This document shows positions 8,935 through 16,719 of a stretch of 42,406 nt of DNA, one piece after another. This DNA comes from Mycobacterium sp. 1274756.6 (GTDB taxonomy: Bacteria > Actinomycetota > Actinomycetes > Mycobacteriales > Mycobacteriaceae). How positions within the stretch are numbered: the stretch's first letter is position 1; the number at the start of each line of letters is the position of its first letter. The DNA is taken from contig NZ_LZLJ01000073.1 in the NCBI RefSeq assembly GCF_001668625.1, positions 1 to 42,406 of the forward strand, given 5' to 3'. Position numbers and translations under genes: made by a program. The notes beneath the pieces are model-generated. The model worked only from the letters and a program-made list of their open reading frames with translations. It did no database searches and had not been told where the DNA came from.

Positions 8935-10062
8935 ATGAAGACCAAGGGCGCGCTGCTTTGGGAGTTCAACAAGCCGTGGTCGATCGAGGAGATCGAGATC
9001 GGGGACCCGGTCAAAGACGAGGTCAAGATCCGGATGGAAGCGGCCGGGATGTGCCACTCCGACCACCACCTGATGACCGGCGACATCCCGATGGCCGGCT
9101 TCCCGGTGCTCGGCGGCCACGAGGGTGCCGGGGTGGTCACCGAGGTCGGCCCCGGGGTGGAGGACATCGCCCCCGGCGACCACGTCGTGCTCTCGTTCAT
9201 CCCGTCCTGCGGGTCCTGCCCGTCCTGTCAGGCCGGGCTGCGCAACCTGTGCGACATCGGCGCGATGCTGCTCAACGGGGTCGCGGTCAGCGACGGCACC
9301 CACCGGGTGCACGCCCGCGGGCAGGGCGTCTTTCCGATGACGCTGCTGGGCACCTTCTCGCCGTGGATGGTGGTGCACAAGAGCTCGGTGGTGAAGATCG
9401 ACCCGGCGATCCCGTTCGAGGTGGCCTCCCTGGTCGGCTGCGGGGTGACCACCGGGTTCGGCTCGGCCACCCGCACCGCCGACATCCGCCCCGGCGAGGA
9501 CGTGGCGATCGTCGGGGTCGGCGGGGTCGGCATGTCCGCGCTGCAGGGCGCGGTTGCCGCCGGGGCGCGGCACATCTTCGTCATCGAGCCGATCGAGTGG
9601 AAACGCGACCAGGCGCTGAAGTTCGGTGCCACCCACGTCTACCCGGACATCCACTCCGCCATGGGCGGGATCATGGAGGTCACCCACGGGCTGATGGCCC
9701 GCAAGGTCATCGTCACCGTCGGCGAGGTGCACGGCGCCGACATCGACAACTACATGATCCTGACCGCCAAGGCCGGCACCTGCGTGCTGACCGCGATGGG
9801 ATCGATGATGGAGAACCAGGTCACGCTGAACCTGTCGATGCTGACCCTGCTGCAGAAGAACCTGCAGGGCACCATCTTCGGCGGCGGCAACCCGCAGTAC
9901 GACATCCCGCAGCTGCTGTCCTACTACCAGGCGGGCAAGCTCAACATCGACGACATGATCACCCGCCAGTACAAGCTGGAGCAGATCAACGAGGGCTACC
10001 AGGACATGCTGGACGGCAAGAACATCCGTGGCGTCATCCGCTACACCGACGACGACCACTGA
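8935..10062 (+). CDS. adhB: NDMA-dependent (mycofactocin-type) zinc alcohol dehydrogenase, AdhB-like (Rv0761c-like)
   Basis: This 375-residue medium-chain dehydrogenase has a catalytic zinc site (GMCHSDHH and GGHEGAG) and a structural zinc site (CGSCPSCQAGLRNLC). Its NAD-binding motif is VGVGGVGMSALQGAVAAGA. The sequence resembles the nitrosodimethylaniline-dependent alcohol dehydrogenases, which hold NAD tightly and pass electrons to the redox cofactor mycofactocin. It would oxidise a primary alcohol to an aldehyde, feeding the aldehyde dehydrogenase encoded divergently at 2304-3770. The length equals M. tuberculosis AdhB, and the order after the SnoaL-like gene is conserved. The mycofactocin link is family knowledge; no mycofactocin biosynthesis genes occur in this window. 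Confidence 0.9.
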   Translation: MKTKGALLWEFNKPWSIEEIEIGDPVKDEVKIRMEAAGMCHSDHHLMTGDIPMAGFPVLGGHEGAGVVTEVGPGVEDIAPGDHVVLSFIPSCGSCPSCQAGLRNLCDIGAMLLNGVAVSDGTHRVHARGQGVFPMTLLGTFSPWMVVHKSSVVKIDPAIPFEVASLVGCGVTTGFGSATRTADIRPGEDVAIVGVGGVGMSALQGAVAAGARHIFVIEPIEWKRDQALKFGATHVYPDIHSAMGGIMEVTHGLMARKVIVTVGEVHGADIDNYMILTAKAGTCVLTAMGSMMENQVTLNLSMLTLLQKNLQGTIFGGGNPQYDIPQLLSYYQAGKLNIDDMITRQYKLEQINEGYQDMLDGKNIRGVIRYTDDDH

Positions 10063-10085
10063 GGAGCCCGCCCCCTGATGCGCGC

Positions 10086-12083
10086 ATGACCGGCTTTCCT
10101 GCGCTGCTGTCTCCCGGGCGCATCGGCACCATGTCGGTACGCAACCGGCTGGTGATGTCGCCGATGGAGACGATGTACGGCACCCCCGACGGGCTGCCGT
10201 CGGAACGCACCCGCGACTACTTCGCCGCCCGCGCCCGCGGCGGTGTCGGGCTGATCACGGTGGGCGCCACCGGAATCGACCCGGCCCACCCGGAAACCCC
10301 CGGCGGGCTGCACCTGGGCACCGACGCCGCCGTCGACGCCCATCGCGCCCTGGTGGAGGTGGTGCACGAGCACGGCGCGAAGATCCAGCCGCAGATCGTC
10401 CACGCCGGCCCCGACGGGCTGGGCCCCGAACTGCACCAGGTGACCTCGCTGGGGCCGTCGGTGATCCCGTCGTACCTGACCGGCCGGCCGTCGGCCGAGG
10501 TGACCCCCGCCCAGCTGGTGGAGATCTTCGACCTGTTCAAAGCGGCCGCGCGACGCGCCGCCGAGGCCGGCTACGACGGCATCGAACTGCACGCCGCGCA
10601 CGGCTACATGTTCCTCGGCTCGTTTCTGGCCCCGCAGCGCAACCGGCGCACCGACGACTACGCCGGCTACTCCGTCGGCGGCCGGATCCGAGTGGTCCTC
10701 GAGGCGCTGGCCGCGATCCGCGCCGAGGTCGGCGACGCTCTGCCGATCACGCTGCGCATCTCCGGCTACGAACGGGTCGCCGGCGGCCGGCCGATCCACG
10801 AAACCGCCATGGTGGCACCGCAACTGGTGGCCGCCGGGGTGGACGCCTTCCACGTCAGCGGCGGGGTGATCGACCGGCTGGTGACCGGCATGGTCAACGG
10901 CGCCGACGACGGCGACGCCCTCAACGTCGGCGCGGCCACGGCGGTCAAGCAGGCCGTCGACGTGCCGGTGATCGCCGTCGGGCGCATCCACGACCCCGAC
11001 CGCGCCGAACAGATCCTCGCCGACGGGCGCGCCGACTTCATCGCGATGGGCCGCCCACTGCTGGCCGACCCCGACCTGCCCGCCAAACTCGCCGCCGGGC
11101 ACGCCGAGCGGGTGCGCCGCTGCATCTCATGTGAGAACTGCATCGACGCGATGGAGCAACGCTTCTCGGTGGACTGCGCGGTCAACCCGCGCACCGGCAA
11201 GGAGGCCGAGCTGGCGATCCGGCCCGCCGTGCGGGCCAAACGCGTCGTGGTGGTCGGCGGTGGCCCGGCCGGGATGGAAGCCGCCCGGGTGGCCGCCGCC
11301 CGCGGCCACCGCGTCACCCTCTTCGAGCGCGACGCCCGCCTCGGCGGGGCGCTGCAGTGGGCGTCGGTGCTGCACCCGGCCAACCAGCCGTTTTTGACCT
11401 ATCTGCGCGACGAGATCCACCGCAGCGACGTGCAGGTGGAACTCAATCGCGACGTCACCGCCGCCGCGGTCGCCGCGCTGGAGCCCGAGGCGGTGGTGGT
11501 GGCCACCGGCGGGCGGGTGGTGGTGCCGCCGGTGCCCGGTGCCAGCCTGCCGCACGTGCGCACCGGGGCCAACCTGCGGGACTGGTTCGCTGGGCGGCGC
11601 CAACACCTGGTCGCGCCGCGACTGCTGCGGGCGGCCTCGCGGGTGTGGATGCCGCTGGGCCGGCGGGTGGTGATCATCGGCGGGGATCTGGTGGCCCTCG
11701 AACTCGCCCAGTTCCTGGCCGCCCGCGACCGGCTGGTGACGATCCTGGAGACCGGCAAGGTGCTGGCCCCGGAGATCGGCGAGAAACGCAAGACCGAGGA
11801 GACCGACCGGCTGGACCGCCTCGGGGTGAGCGTGCACGTGCGCGTCACCGTCGACGAGATCACCACCGACGGCGTGGTGTTCACCCCCGCGCGCGGCACC
11901 CCGCGCACCCTGTCCGCCGACGACGTCGTGCTCGCCGGCGGGCTGGAGGCCGACACCACCCTCGCCGACGATCTGACCGCCCGGCTGCCCGACACCCCGG
12001 TGCACACCGCCGGGGACTGCACCGGGCTGGGGCTGATCCGGAAGGCCACCGAGGACGGCGCCCGCGCCGCGTGCGCGCTGTGA
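10086..12083 (+). CDS. Old Yellow Enzyme/2,4-dienoyl-CoA-reductase-like flavoprotein (FMN, Fe-S, FAD)
   Basis: A 665-residue enzyme of three parts. Residues 1-330 form a FMN TIM barrel, with HAAHGYMFLGSFLAPQRNRR at the active site. Cys346, Cys349, Cys352 and Cys364 provide an iron-sulfur site (CISCENC...DC). From about residue 385 a FAD/NAD(P) module begins with VVVVGGGPAGMEAARVAA. This is the layout of bacterial 2,4-dienoyl-CoA reductases and related enone reductases, which reduce C=C bonds conjugated to a carbonyl. The ATG at 10086 is 23 bp after adhB. No equivalent lies between Rv0760c and Rv0761c in M. tuberculosis as I remember it, so it looks like an added step. Possible substrates are an enone steroid, an unsaturated acyl-CoA or a bile-acid-like compound. 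Confidence 0.9.
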   Translation: MTGFPALLSPGRIGTMSVRNRLVMSPMETMYGTPDGLPSERTRDYFAARARGGVGLITVGATGIDPAHPETPGGLHLGTDAAVDAHRALVEVVHEHGAKIQPQIVHAGPDGLGPELHQVTSLGPSVIPSYLTGRPSAEVTPAQLVEIFDLFKAAARRAAEAGYDGIELHAAHGYMFLGSFLAPQRNRRTDDYAGYSVGGRIRVVLEALAAIRAEVGDALPITLRISGYERVAGGRPIHETAMVAPQLVAAGVDAFHVSGGVIDRLVTGMVNGADDGDALNVGAATAVKQAVDVPVIAVGRIHDPDRAEQILADGRADFIAMGRPLLADPDLPAKLAAGHAERVRRCISCENCIDAMEQRFSVDCAVNPRTGKEAELAIRPAVRAKRVVVVGGGPAGMEAARVAAARGHRVTLFERDARLGGALQWASVLHPANQPFLTYLRDEIHRSDVQVELNRDVTAAAVAALEPEAVVVATGGRVVVPPVPGASLPHVRTGANLRDWFAGRRQHLVAPRLLRAASRVWMPLGRRVVIIGGDLVALELAQFLAARDRLVTILETGKVLAPEIGEKRKTEETDRLDRLGVSVHVRVTVDEITTDGVVFTPARGTPRTLSADDVVLAGGLEADTTLADDLTARLPDTPVHTAGDCTGLGLIRKATEDGARAACAL

Positions 12084-12136
12084 TCAACCGAGCAAAACCC
12101 ATGTCGAGTAGCACCCACTCACCGATTGGAGCGGAT

Positions 12137-12550
12137 ATGACCGAACCCACCCCCGCACTGGCCGCCTCGCAGGCCTCCTGGCGCTGCGCGCAGGCCCGCG
12201 ACAAGGCCGGCTGGCTGGCGCTGATGGCCGACGACGTCACGATCGAGGACCCGATCGGCAAGGCGATCACCAACCCCGAGGGCACCGGGGTGCGCGGCAA
12301 GGACGCGGTGTCGACCTTCTTCGACACCAACATCGCCACCAACAACCTCACCATCACCTGCGAGGAGACCTTCCCGTCCAGCTCACCCAACGAGGTCGCC
12401 CACATCCTCAAGCTGCACAGCAAGTTCGAGGGCGGCTTCACCTCGACCGTGCGCGGCGTGTTCACCTACCGGGTCGACGACGCCGGGCTGCTGACCAACC
12501 TGCGCGGCTACTGGAACATGGACGTGATGACCTTCGGTAAAGAGGAGTGA
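12137..12550 (+). CDS. Ketosteroid-isomerase-fold protein, Rv0760c-like
   Basis: This 137-residue NTF2-fold protein closely matches M. tuberculosis Rv0760c, sharing segments such as RDKAGWLALMADDVTIEDPI, TCEETFPSSSP, VRGVFTYRVDD and LRGYWNMD. Rv0760c is known structurally as a ketosteroid-isomerase-like fold that can bind steroid ligands, but its catalytic role is unsettled. Acidic residues typical of the pocket (DVTIEDP) are kept. The start at 12137 has GGAG five bases upstream; an in-frame ATG at 12101 would add twelve residues. It is translationally coupled to the following SDR (GTGA). Together with CYP51 it supports a steroid or polycyclic isoprenoid substrate for the cluster. Confidence 0.88.
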   Translation: MTEPTPALAASQASWRCAQARDKAGWLALMADDVTIEDPIGKAITNPEGTGVRGKDAVSTFFDTNIATNNLTITCEETFPSSSPNEVAHILKLHSKFEGGFTSTVRGVFTYRVDDAGLLTNLRGYWNMDVMTFGKEE

Positions 12551-13434
12551 GCCCGGCGCTGGACGGCCGGGCCGCCGTCGTGGTGGGCGGCTCCCGCGGC
12601 ATCGGCGCCGCCGTGGCCGCCCTGCTGGCCGAGCAGGGCGCCAAGGTCGTGGTCAACGGCCGAGACCCGGCGGCGGTGGCGGCCGCCGCGGCGGGCCTAC
12701 CCGAAGCCGTCGGGGTCGCCGGCTCCCCGGCCGATCCCACGGTGGCCGACCGGCTGATCGACACCTGCGTGACCGAGTTCGGGCGCATCGACATCCTGGT
12801 CAACTGCGCCGGCATCGCCGAACCGCCCGGCTCATCGATCCTCACCGTGACCGGTGCGCAGTTCGCCGAACTGCTCGATGCCCACCTGGGCACGGTGTTT
12901 CAGACCTGCCGCGCCGCCGCCCCCAAGATGGTGGCCGCCGGTGGCGGGGCGATCGTCAACACCGGCTCGTTCGCGTTCCTCGGCGACTACGGCGGCACCG
13001 GATATCCGGCGGGCAAGGGTGCGGTCAACGCGCTGACCGCCGCGATCGCCGCCGAGTTGCTCGAACACCACGTGCGGGCCAACGTGGTCTGCCCGGGCGC
13101 GAAAACCCGGCTGTCGACCGGACCGGAGTACGAGGCCCACATCGCGGAGCTGAACCGGCGCGGCCTGCTCGACGACCTCAGCGCCCGGGGCGCCCTCGAC
13201 GCGGGCCCGCCGGAGTACGCGGCCGCGCTGTACGCCTACCTGGTCAGCGACCGCGCCGCCGGCATCACCGGCCGGGTGTTCATCGCCGCCGGCGGCTTCG
13301 TCGGTGAATTCCCCCGCCCCACACCGGCGATCCTCGGTTTTCGGGACCATCACGACAATCCGCCGTGGTCGCTCGAGGAGCTGGACGCGCTGCTGCACCC
13401 GCGAAAACCGGCCGGGTCGCCGAGTCATCCCTGA
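12547..13434 (+). CDS. Short-chain dehydrogenase/reductase with C-terminal extension
   Basis: A 295-residue SDR starting with GTG that overlaps the preceding stop (GTGA). The cofactor motif is GGSRGIGAAVAALLA, NCAG replaces NNAG, and the catalytic Tyr/Lys lie in GYPAGKGAV. About 40 residues follow the core, with DHHDNPPWSLEELDALLHP. This tail resembles that of some SDRs found in steroid or acyl-CoA loci, though I cannot name the subfamily. In M. tuberculosis the Rv0760c gene is followed towards phoPR by the HIT gene, so this SDR is an insertion relative to that order. Coupling to the isomerase-like gene argues that both act on the same substrate. Confidence 0.87.
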   Translation: MSPALDGRAAVVVGGSRGIGAAVAALLAEQGAKVVVNGRDPAAVAAAAAGLPEAVGVAGSPADPTVADRLIDTCVTEFGRIDILVNCAGIAEPPGSSILTVTGAQFAELLDAHLGTVFQTCRAAAPKMVAAGGGAIVNTGSFAFLGDYGGTGYPAGKGAVNALTAAIAAELLEHHVRANVVCPGAKTRLSTGPEYEAHIAELNRRGLLDDLSARGALDAGPPEYAAALYAYLVSDRAAGITGRVFIAAGGFVGEFPRPTPAILGFRDHHDNPPWSLEELDALLHPRKPAGSPSHP

Positions 13435-13549
13435 AATCGACGTCCAGACGGAGCTATAGGCCAAAATATCCGGGTTTTTCCCCGAAAAGCTGTCGATCTC
13501 AGGGACTATCGCGGCCATTCTCCCGCGGTGAGCCACCGGCGGTCTGCAT

Positions 13550-13555
13550 TACCGT
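13550..13555 (+). promoter_or_regulatory. -10 box for a leaderless GTG-start gene
   Basis: TACCGT fits TANNNT and lies eight bases before the GTG at 13564. The 129-bp gap before this gene (13435-13563) also holds an AT-rich stretch around 13464-13480, with a weak CGGG/CCCG hairpin around a T-rich loop, perhaps marking the end of the operon upstream. No other signal is evident in the gap. Confidence 0.45.
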
Positions 13556-13563
13556 GATGACTT

Positions 13564-14343
13564 GTGACACCGGCACGCCGCGGCGGACCGCGGATTCTGG
13601 CAGCGGCCGCACTGGCCGTGCTCGGGATCTGCGGGGCGTTCGTGCTGGTCAGCGCGGCACCGGCGCCTGATCTGGTCGGCCGGTCGAACTGGGTGCTCGC
13701 CGGGGCGCTGCCGTCGACCGCCGACTTCCCGGCCGACTGGCACTACTCGGTGTCGGGTCCGCTGGGCTGGGCTGAGCCACCCGACGCCGCACCGGGCGGC
13801 TGGCCTCGCGATCCCGCGCCGGTCTACACCCCGGCCCAATGCGGCGAGTTGCCCGCGCTCTTCACCGCGACCGGCAGCTACATCGGCTATGCCCGCGCCG
13901 AGCGGCCCTCGGCGATGTTGCGCGCCGACCTGGTCGCACCACCCGATGCCGCCGCCACCGGAGAGCAGCCCGACCCGGGCCCGATCGCCTACTTCCAGCT
14001 CACCGCGCCGACCGATCCGGCGAGCCTGCTCGCCGGGTACCGCGTCTGGCTGGCGGAATGCGGCACCTACCGGGTTCGCGCCACCGACCCGATGAGCGGC
14101 GCCACCCATGACCGGGAGGTCACCACCGTCCTCGAGGAGGACCCGACCGCCGCGGAAGGTCTCGTGGTGACCCGCAGGTACGTCCCGGTTGGCGCCGGGG
14201 AGGCCGCCGCGGTGACCTTCGCCGTGCGCTACTACGCGGTGCGCGGGCTGCTGCTGGAGACCTCGACCACCCTGACCGGCGAGGACCGGGAGCTGACCGC
14301 CCGGCTCGCCGACCAAGCCGCCGAACGGCTACAGGCGTTATGA
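13564..14343 (+). CDS. Membrane-anchored extracytoplasmic sensor-like protein A
   Basis: The 259-residue protein has a short basic N-terminus, one hydrophobic segment (about residues 10-32) and an extracytoplasmic domain. The domain opens with ALPSTADFPADWHYSVSGPL and contains two cysteines, in TPAQCGE and LAECGTY. This resembles the extracellular sensor domain of the PknH type found in many mycobacterial proteins, but there is no kinase part. The next gene encodes a diverged copy with cysteines in the same contexts. The GTG start is supported by a -10 box eight bases before it and by the Arg-rich start of the signal segment. Function is unknown; ligand sensing or cell-envelope binding is possible. 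Confidence 0.7.
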   Translation: MTPARRGGPRILAAAALAVLGICGAFVLVSAAPAPDLVGRSNWVLAGALPSTADFPADWHYSVSGPLGWAEPPDAAPGGWPRDPAPVYTPAQCGELPALFTATGSYIGYARAERPSAMLRADLVAPPDAAATGEQPDPGPIAYFQLTAPTDPASLLAGYRVWLAECGTYRVRATDPMSGATHDREVTTVLEEDPTAAEGLVVTRRYVPVGAGEAAAVTFAVRYYAVRGLLLETSTTLTGEDRELTARLADQAAERLQAL

Positions 14344-15104
14344 GCGCCCGCAGCCGCGCCTGGCTGGCCGCGGCCATGCTCTGCCTCCTGGCCGCCGCCG
14401 CGATCGCCGTGACCGTGCCCGCCACGGTGCACTCCTGGCGGGAACACCACCGCGGGCCGGACCCGCTGGCGCCCGGTCTCGCCGCGCTCAGCGACGACGA
14501 ACTCGCCGCGTTGCTGCCCGGCGCGGAGGATCTGCCGCCGGACTGGGTGCTCACCGGAAGCGGCCGGGATGTTCCCGCCTATGCCAGCGACGATCCGCCC
14601 TTCTTCGGCTACTCCCGGCGCGGCAGTTCACCCGGCCCGGGATCGATCGGGGGCTTCACCCCGCCGGGCTGCGACCGCATCATCACGATGGTGCACACCG
14701 GCGGGTCGCGGGTGGCGAAATCCACCGCCCGCGACCTGACCGACCCGGCGAAAACCCATGACGGCAGTGACATCCGGTTCTTCCTCGAACGTGAATACCG
14801 ACCCGCGGGATTCGAGGACATGGTCGCGCTGGTGACGCGCTGCCGCCACACCGAGTGGGCCACCGCCCGGTTCGACTGGCGTTACACCGTGGAGATCCTC
14901 GAGGACTCCGATCCCGCCGACGGGCCGCGGCGCTTCCGGTACGCGGTGACCACCGACACCGGCGAGGACCCGCCCACCACCGAGTATTATTCCTACGCCC
15001 GCGCCGCGAACCTGATCCTCGCCGGGTCGGGCAGCGCCGGTCACCAGCAGACGTTCGATGCCCTCTTCGACCAGACCCTCGACCGCATTCAGGCCCGCCG
15101 GTAG
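14340..15104 (+). CDS. Membrane-anchored extracytoplasmic sensor-like protein B (paralogue of A)
   Basis: This 254-residue protein overlaps protein A by ATGA and shares its plan: a hydrophobic N-terminal anchor (about residues 8-28), then LLPGAEDLPPDWVLTGSG, a GYSRRG segment, and cysteines in TPPGCDR and VTRCRHT. These match LP..DFPADW, GYARAE, TPAQC and LAECG of the upstream protein in order, so the pair arose by tandem duplication and may form a heterodimer. Its 3' end overlaps the convergent FadD gene by 16 bp. No catalytic motif is seen. The PknH-like sensor-domain assignment is tentative. Confidence 0.7.
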   Translation: MSARSRAWLAAAMLCLLAAAAIAVTVPATVHSWREHHRGPDPLAPGLAALSDDELAALLPGAEDLPPDWVLTGSGRDVPAYASDDPPFFGYSRRGSSPGPGSIGGFTPPGCDRIITMVHTGGSRVAKSTARDLTDPAKTHDGSDIRFFLEREYRPAGFEDMVALVTRCRHTEWATARFDWRYTVEILEDSDPADGPRRFRYAVTTDTGEDPPTTEYYSYARAANLILAGSGSAGHQQTFDALFDQTLDRIQARR

Positions 15105-16657
15105 CTGGTCCCCCGCTCCTCGCGCACCCATAACTCGCCGTCACCGGCGCTGGCGCCCTCGGCGATCAGCTGGCGTTTGAGCACCTTGTGGGTGGCGGTG
15201 GCCGGCAACGCCGCGGTGATCCGCACATAGCGCGGCCACGCTTTGGGTGACAGGTCGGGCTGGGCGGCCAGGAACTGCTCAAACGCGGCGGGGGTGAGCT
15301 CTCCGGCCGGCACCAGCGCGGCCATGATCTGGTCGCCGACCGCCTCGTCGGGCACCGCATACACCGCGACCTGGTTGATCTGCTCGCAGCGGCACAGGAT
15401 CCGCTCGATCGGGGCGGCGGCGAGGTTCTCCCCGTCGACCCGCATCCAATCGGCGGTGCGCCCGGCCAGGTAGATCCAGCCGTCCGCGTCGCGGTAGGCC
15501 AGGTCGCCCGACCAGTAGATGCCGTCGCGGGTGCGCTGCGCGGTGGCCTCCGCGTCGTTGTAGTAGCCGGTGAAGAACCCGGCGCCGGCGGTGTTGACGA
15601 GCTCACCCACCGCCTCGTCGGCGTTGAGCAGCGCGCCGTCGGCGTCGAATCGGGCGACCGCACACTCGGTTCCGGTGGCGCTGTCGTAGATCGCCACCCC
15701 GGCGAAGCCCTTACCGATCGAGCCGGGCGGGGTGCCCGGTTCGCGGGTGACGATGACCGCGTTCTCGGTGGAGCCGAACGCATCCCAGACCGTCAGGTCG
15801 AACCGGCGGCCGAACTCGGCGATGTCGCGGTCGCCGGCCTCGTTGCCGAACGCCACCCGCAGCGGGTTGTCGGCGTCATCGGGCCGTTCAGGGGTGCGCA
15901 GGATGTAGGACAGCGGCTTGCCGACGTAGTTCATGTAGGTGGCGCCGTAGCGGCGGATGTCGTCGAGGAAACCGGTGGCGGAGAACCGGGCCGGGGCCAT
16001 CGCCGCGCCGGAGGCCAACGCGACCGCCCAGCCGCCCACCAGCGCATTGGAGTGGAACAGCGGCATCGCCAGATAGCAGGTGTCGGCGGCGGTGACCGCG
16101 AACCGCTCCACCAGGGTCTGCCCGGCCACCAGCACCATGAAGTGCGAGACCTGCACCGCCTTGGGCTCACCGCTGGTGCCGGAGGTGAAGATCATCATGA
16201 AGGTGTCCATCGCCTCCGCGCGCCGGTGCGGGGTCAGCGCGGGGGCGGCGGCCAGCAACTCGGCCCACTGCTCGGTGCCGGTGTCCAGCACCGTGATCCC
16301 GGACAGGTCCAGCCCGTCGAGCAGCGGGCGGTGTTCGGCGTCGGTGACCAGGATCTGGCAGTCGGCGCGGCGGATGTCGTGCAGCAGCGCCGATCCGCGG
16401 CGGGTGGTGTTGATGCCGCACAGCACGTAGCCGCCCAGCCCGGCGGCGGCCATCTGGGTCAGCATTGCCGGGGTGTTGCCCAGCAGCGCGCCGACGTGCA
16501 TCGGCCGCGCCGGGTCGGCCAGCTTTAGCAGCGCCGCCGCGACGGTGGCGGCCTCACCCAGGTGCTCACGCCACGTCCATTGCCGGTCACCGTATTTCAC
16601 GCCGACGCTGTCGTCAGCGGCCCGGTCGTTGAGCAGTTCTTGAACGGTGTCGGCCAC
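15089..16657 (-). CDS. Fatty-acyl/steroid-CoA synthetase, FadD1/FadD17-like
   Basis: A 522-residue ANL-superfamily ligase with every core motif: FTSGTSGEPKAV (P-loop), the acceptor region FHSNALVGGWAV, DAFGSTE, SGDLAYRDADGW with RTADWMRVDGEN, and the C-terminal lysine in THKVLKRQ. It activates a carboxylic acid to an acyl-CoA through an acyl-AMP. The phrasing YGATYMNYVGKPLSYIL and the NEAGDRDI loop recall the FadD1/FadD17 branch, of which FadD17 belongs to the cholesterol side-chain system. The GTG start at 16657 has AGGAG four bases upstream. It is divergent from the amidohydrolase and converges on the sensor-like gene. A steroid or short/branched acyl substrate is plausible but unproven. 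Confidence 0.9.
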   Translation of the reverse strand: MADTVQELLNDRAADDSVGVKYGDRQWTWREHLGEAATVAAALLKLADPARPMHVGALLGNTPAMLTQMAAAGLGGYVLCGINTTRRGSALLHDIRRADCQILVTDAEHRPLLDGLDLSGITVLDTGTEQWAELLAAAPALTPHRRAEAMDTFMMIFTSGTSGEPKAVQVSHFMVLVAGQTLVERFAVTAADTCYLAMPLFHSNALVGGWAVALASGAAMAPARFSATGFLDDIRRYGATYMNYVGKPLSYILRTPERPDDADNPLRVAFGNEAGDRDIAEFGRRFDLTVWDAFGSTENAVIVTREPGTPPGSIGKGFAGVAIYDSATGTECAVARFDADGALLNADEAVGELVNTAGAGFFTGYYNDAEATAQRTRDGIYWSGDLAYRDADGWIYLAGRTADWMRVDGENLAAAPIERILCRCEQINQVAVYAVPDEAVGDQIMAALVPAGELTPAAFEQFLAAQPDLSPKAWPRYVRITAALPATATHKVLKRQLIAEGASAGDGELWVREERGTSYRRA

Positions 16658-16719
16658 GGCACTCCTGATCCTTCGGGTATCCCGCCCCTACCTTGACACC
16701 CGTCGACTCCGCGGGTGTG

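Noticed and set aside
8958..10085. Long upstream extension of the flavoprotein frame through adhB
   Set aside because: The stretch is an out-of-frame reading of adhB with Arg-rich nonsense composition; the enzyme's fold begins at 10086.
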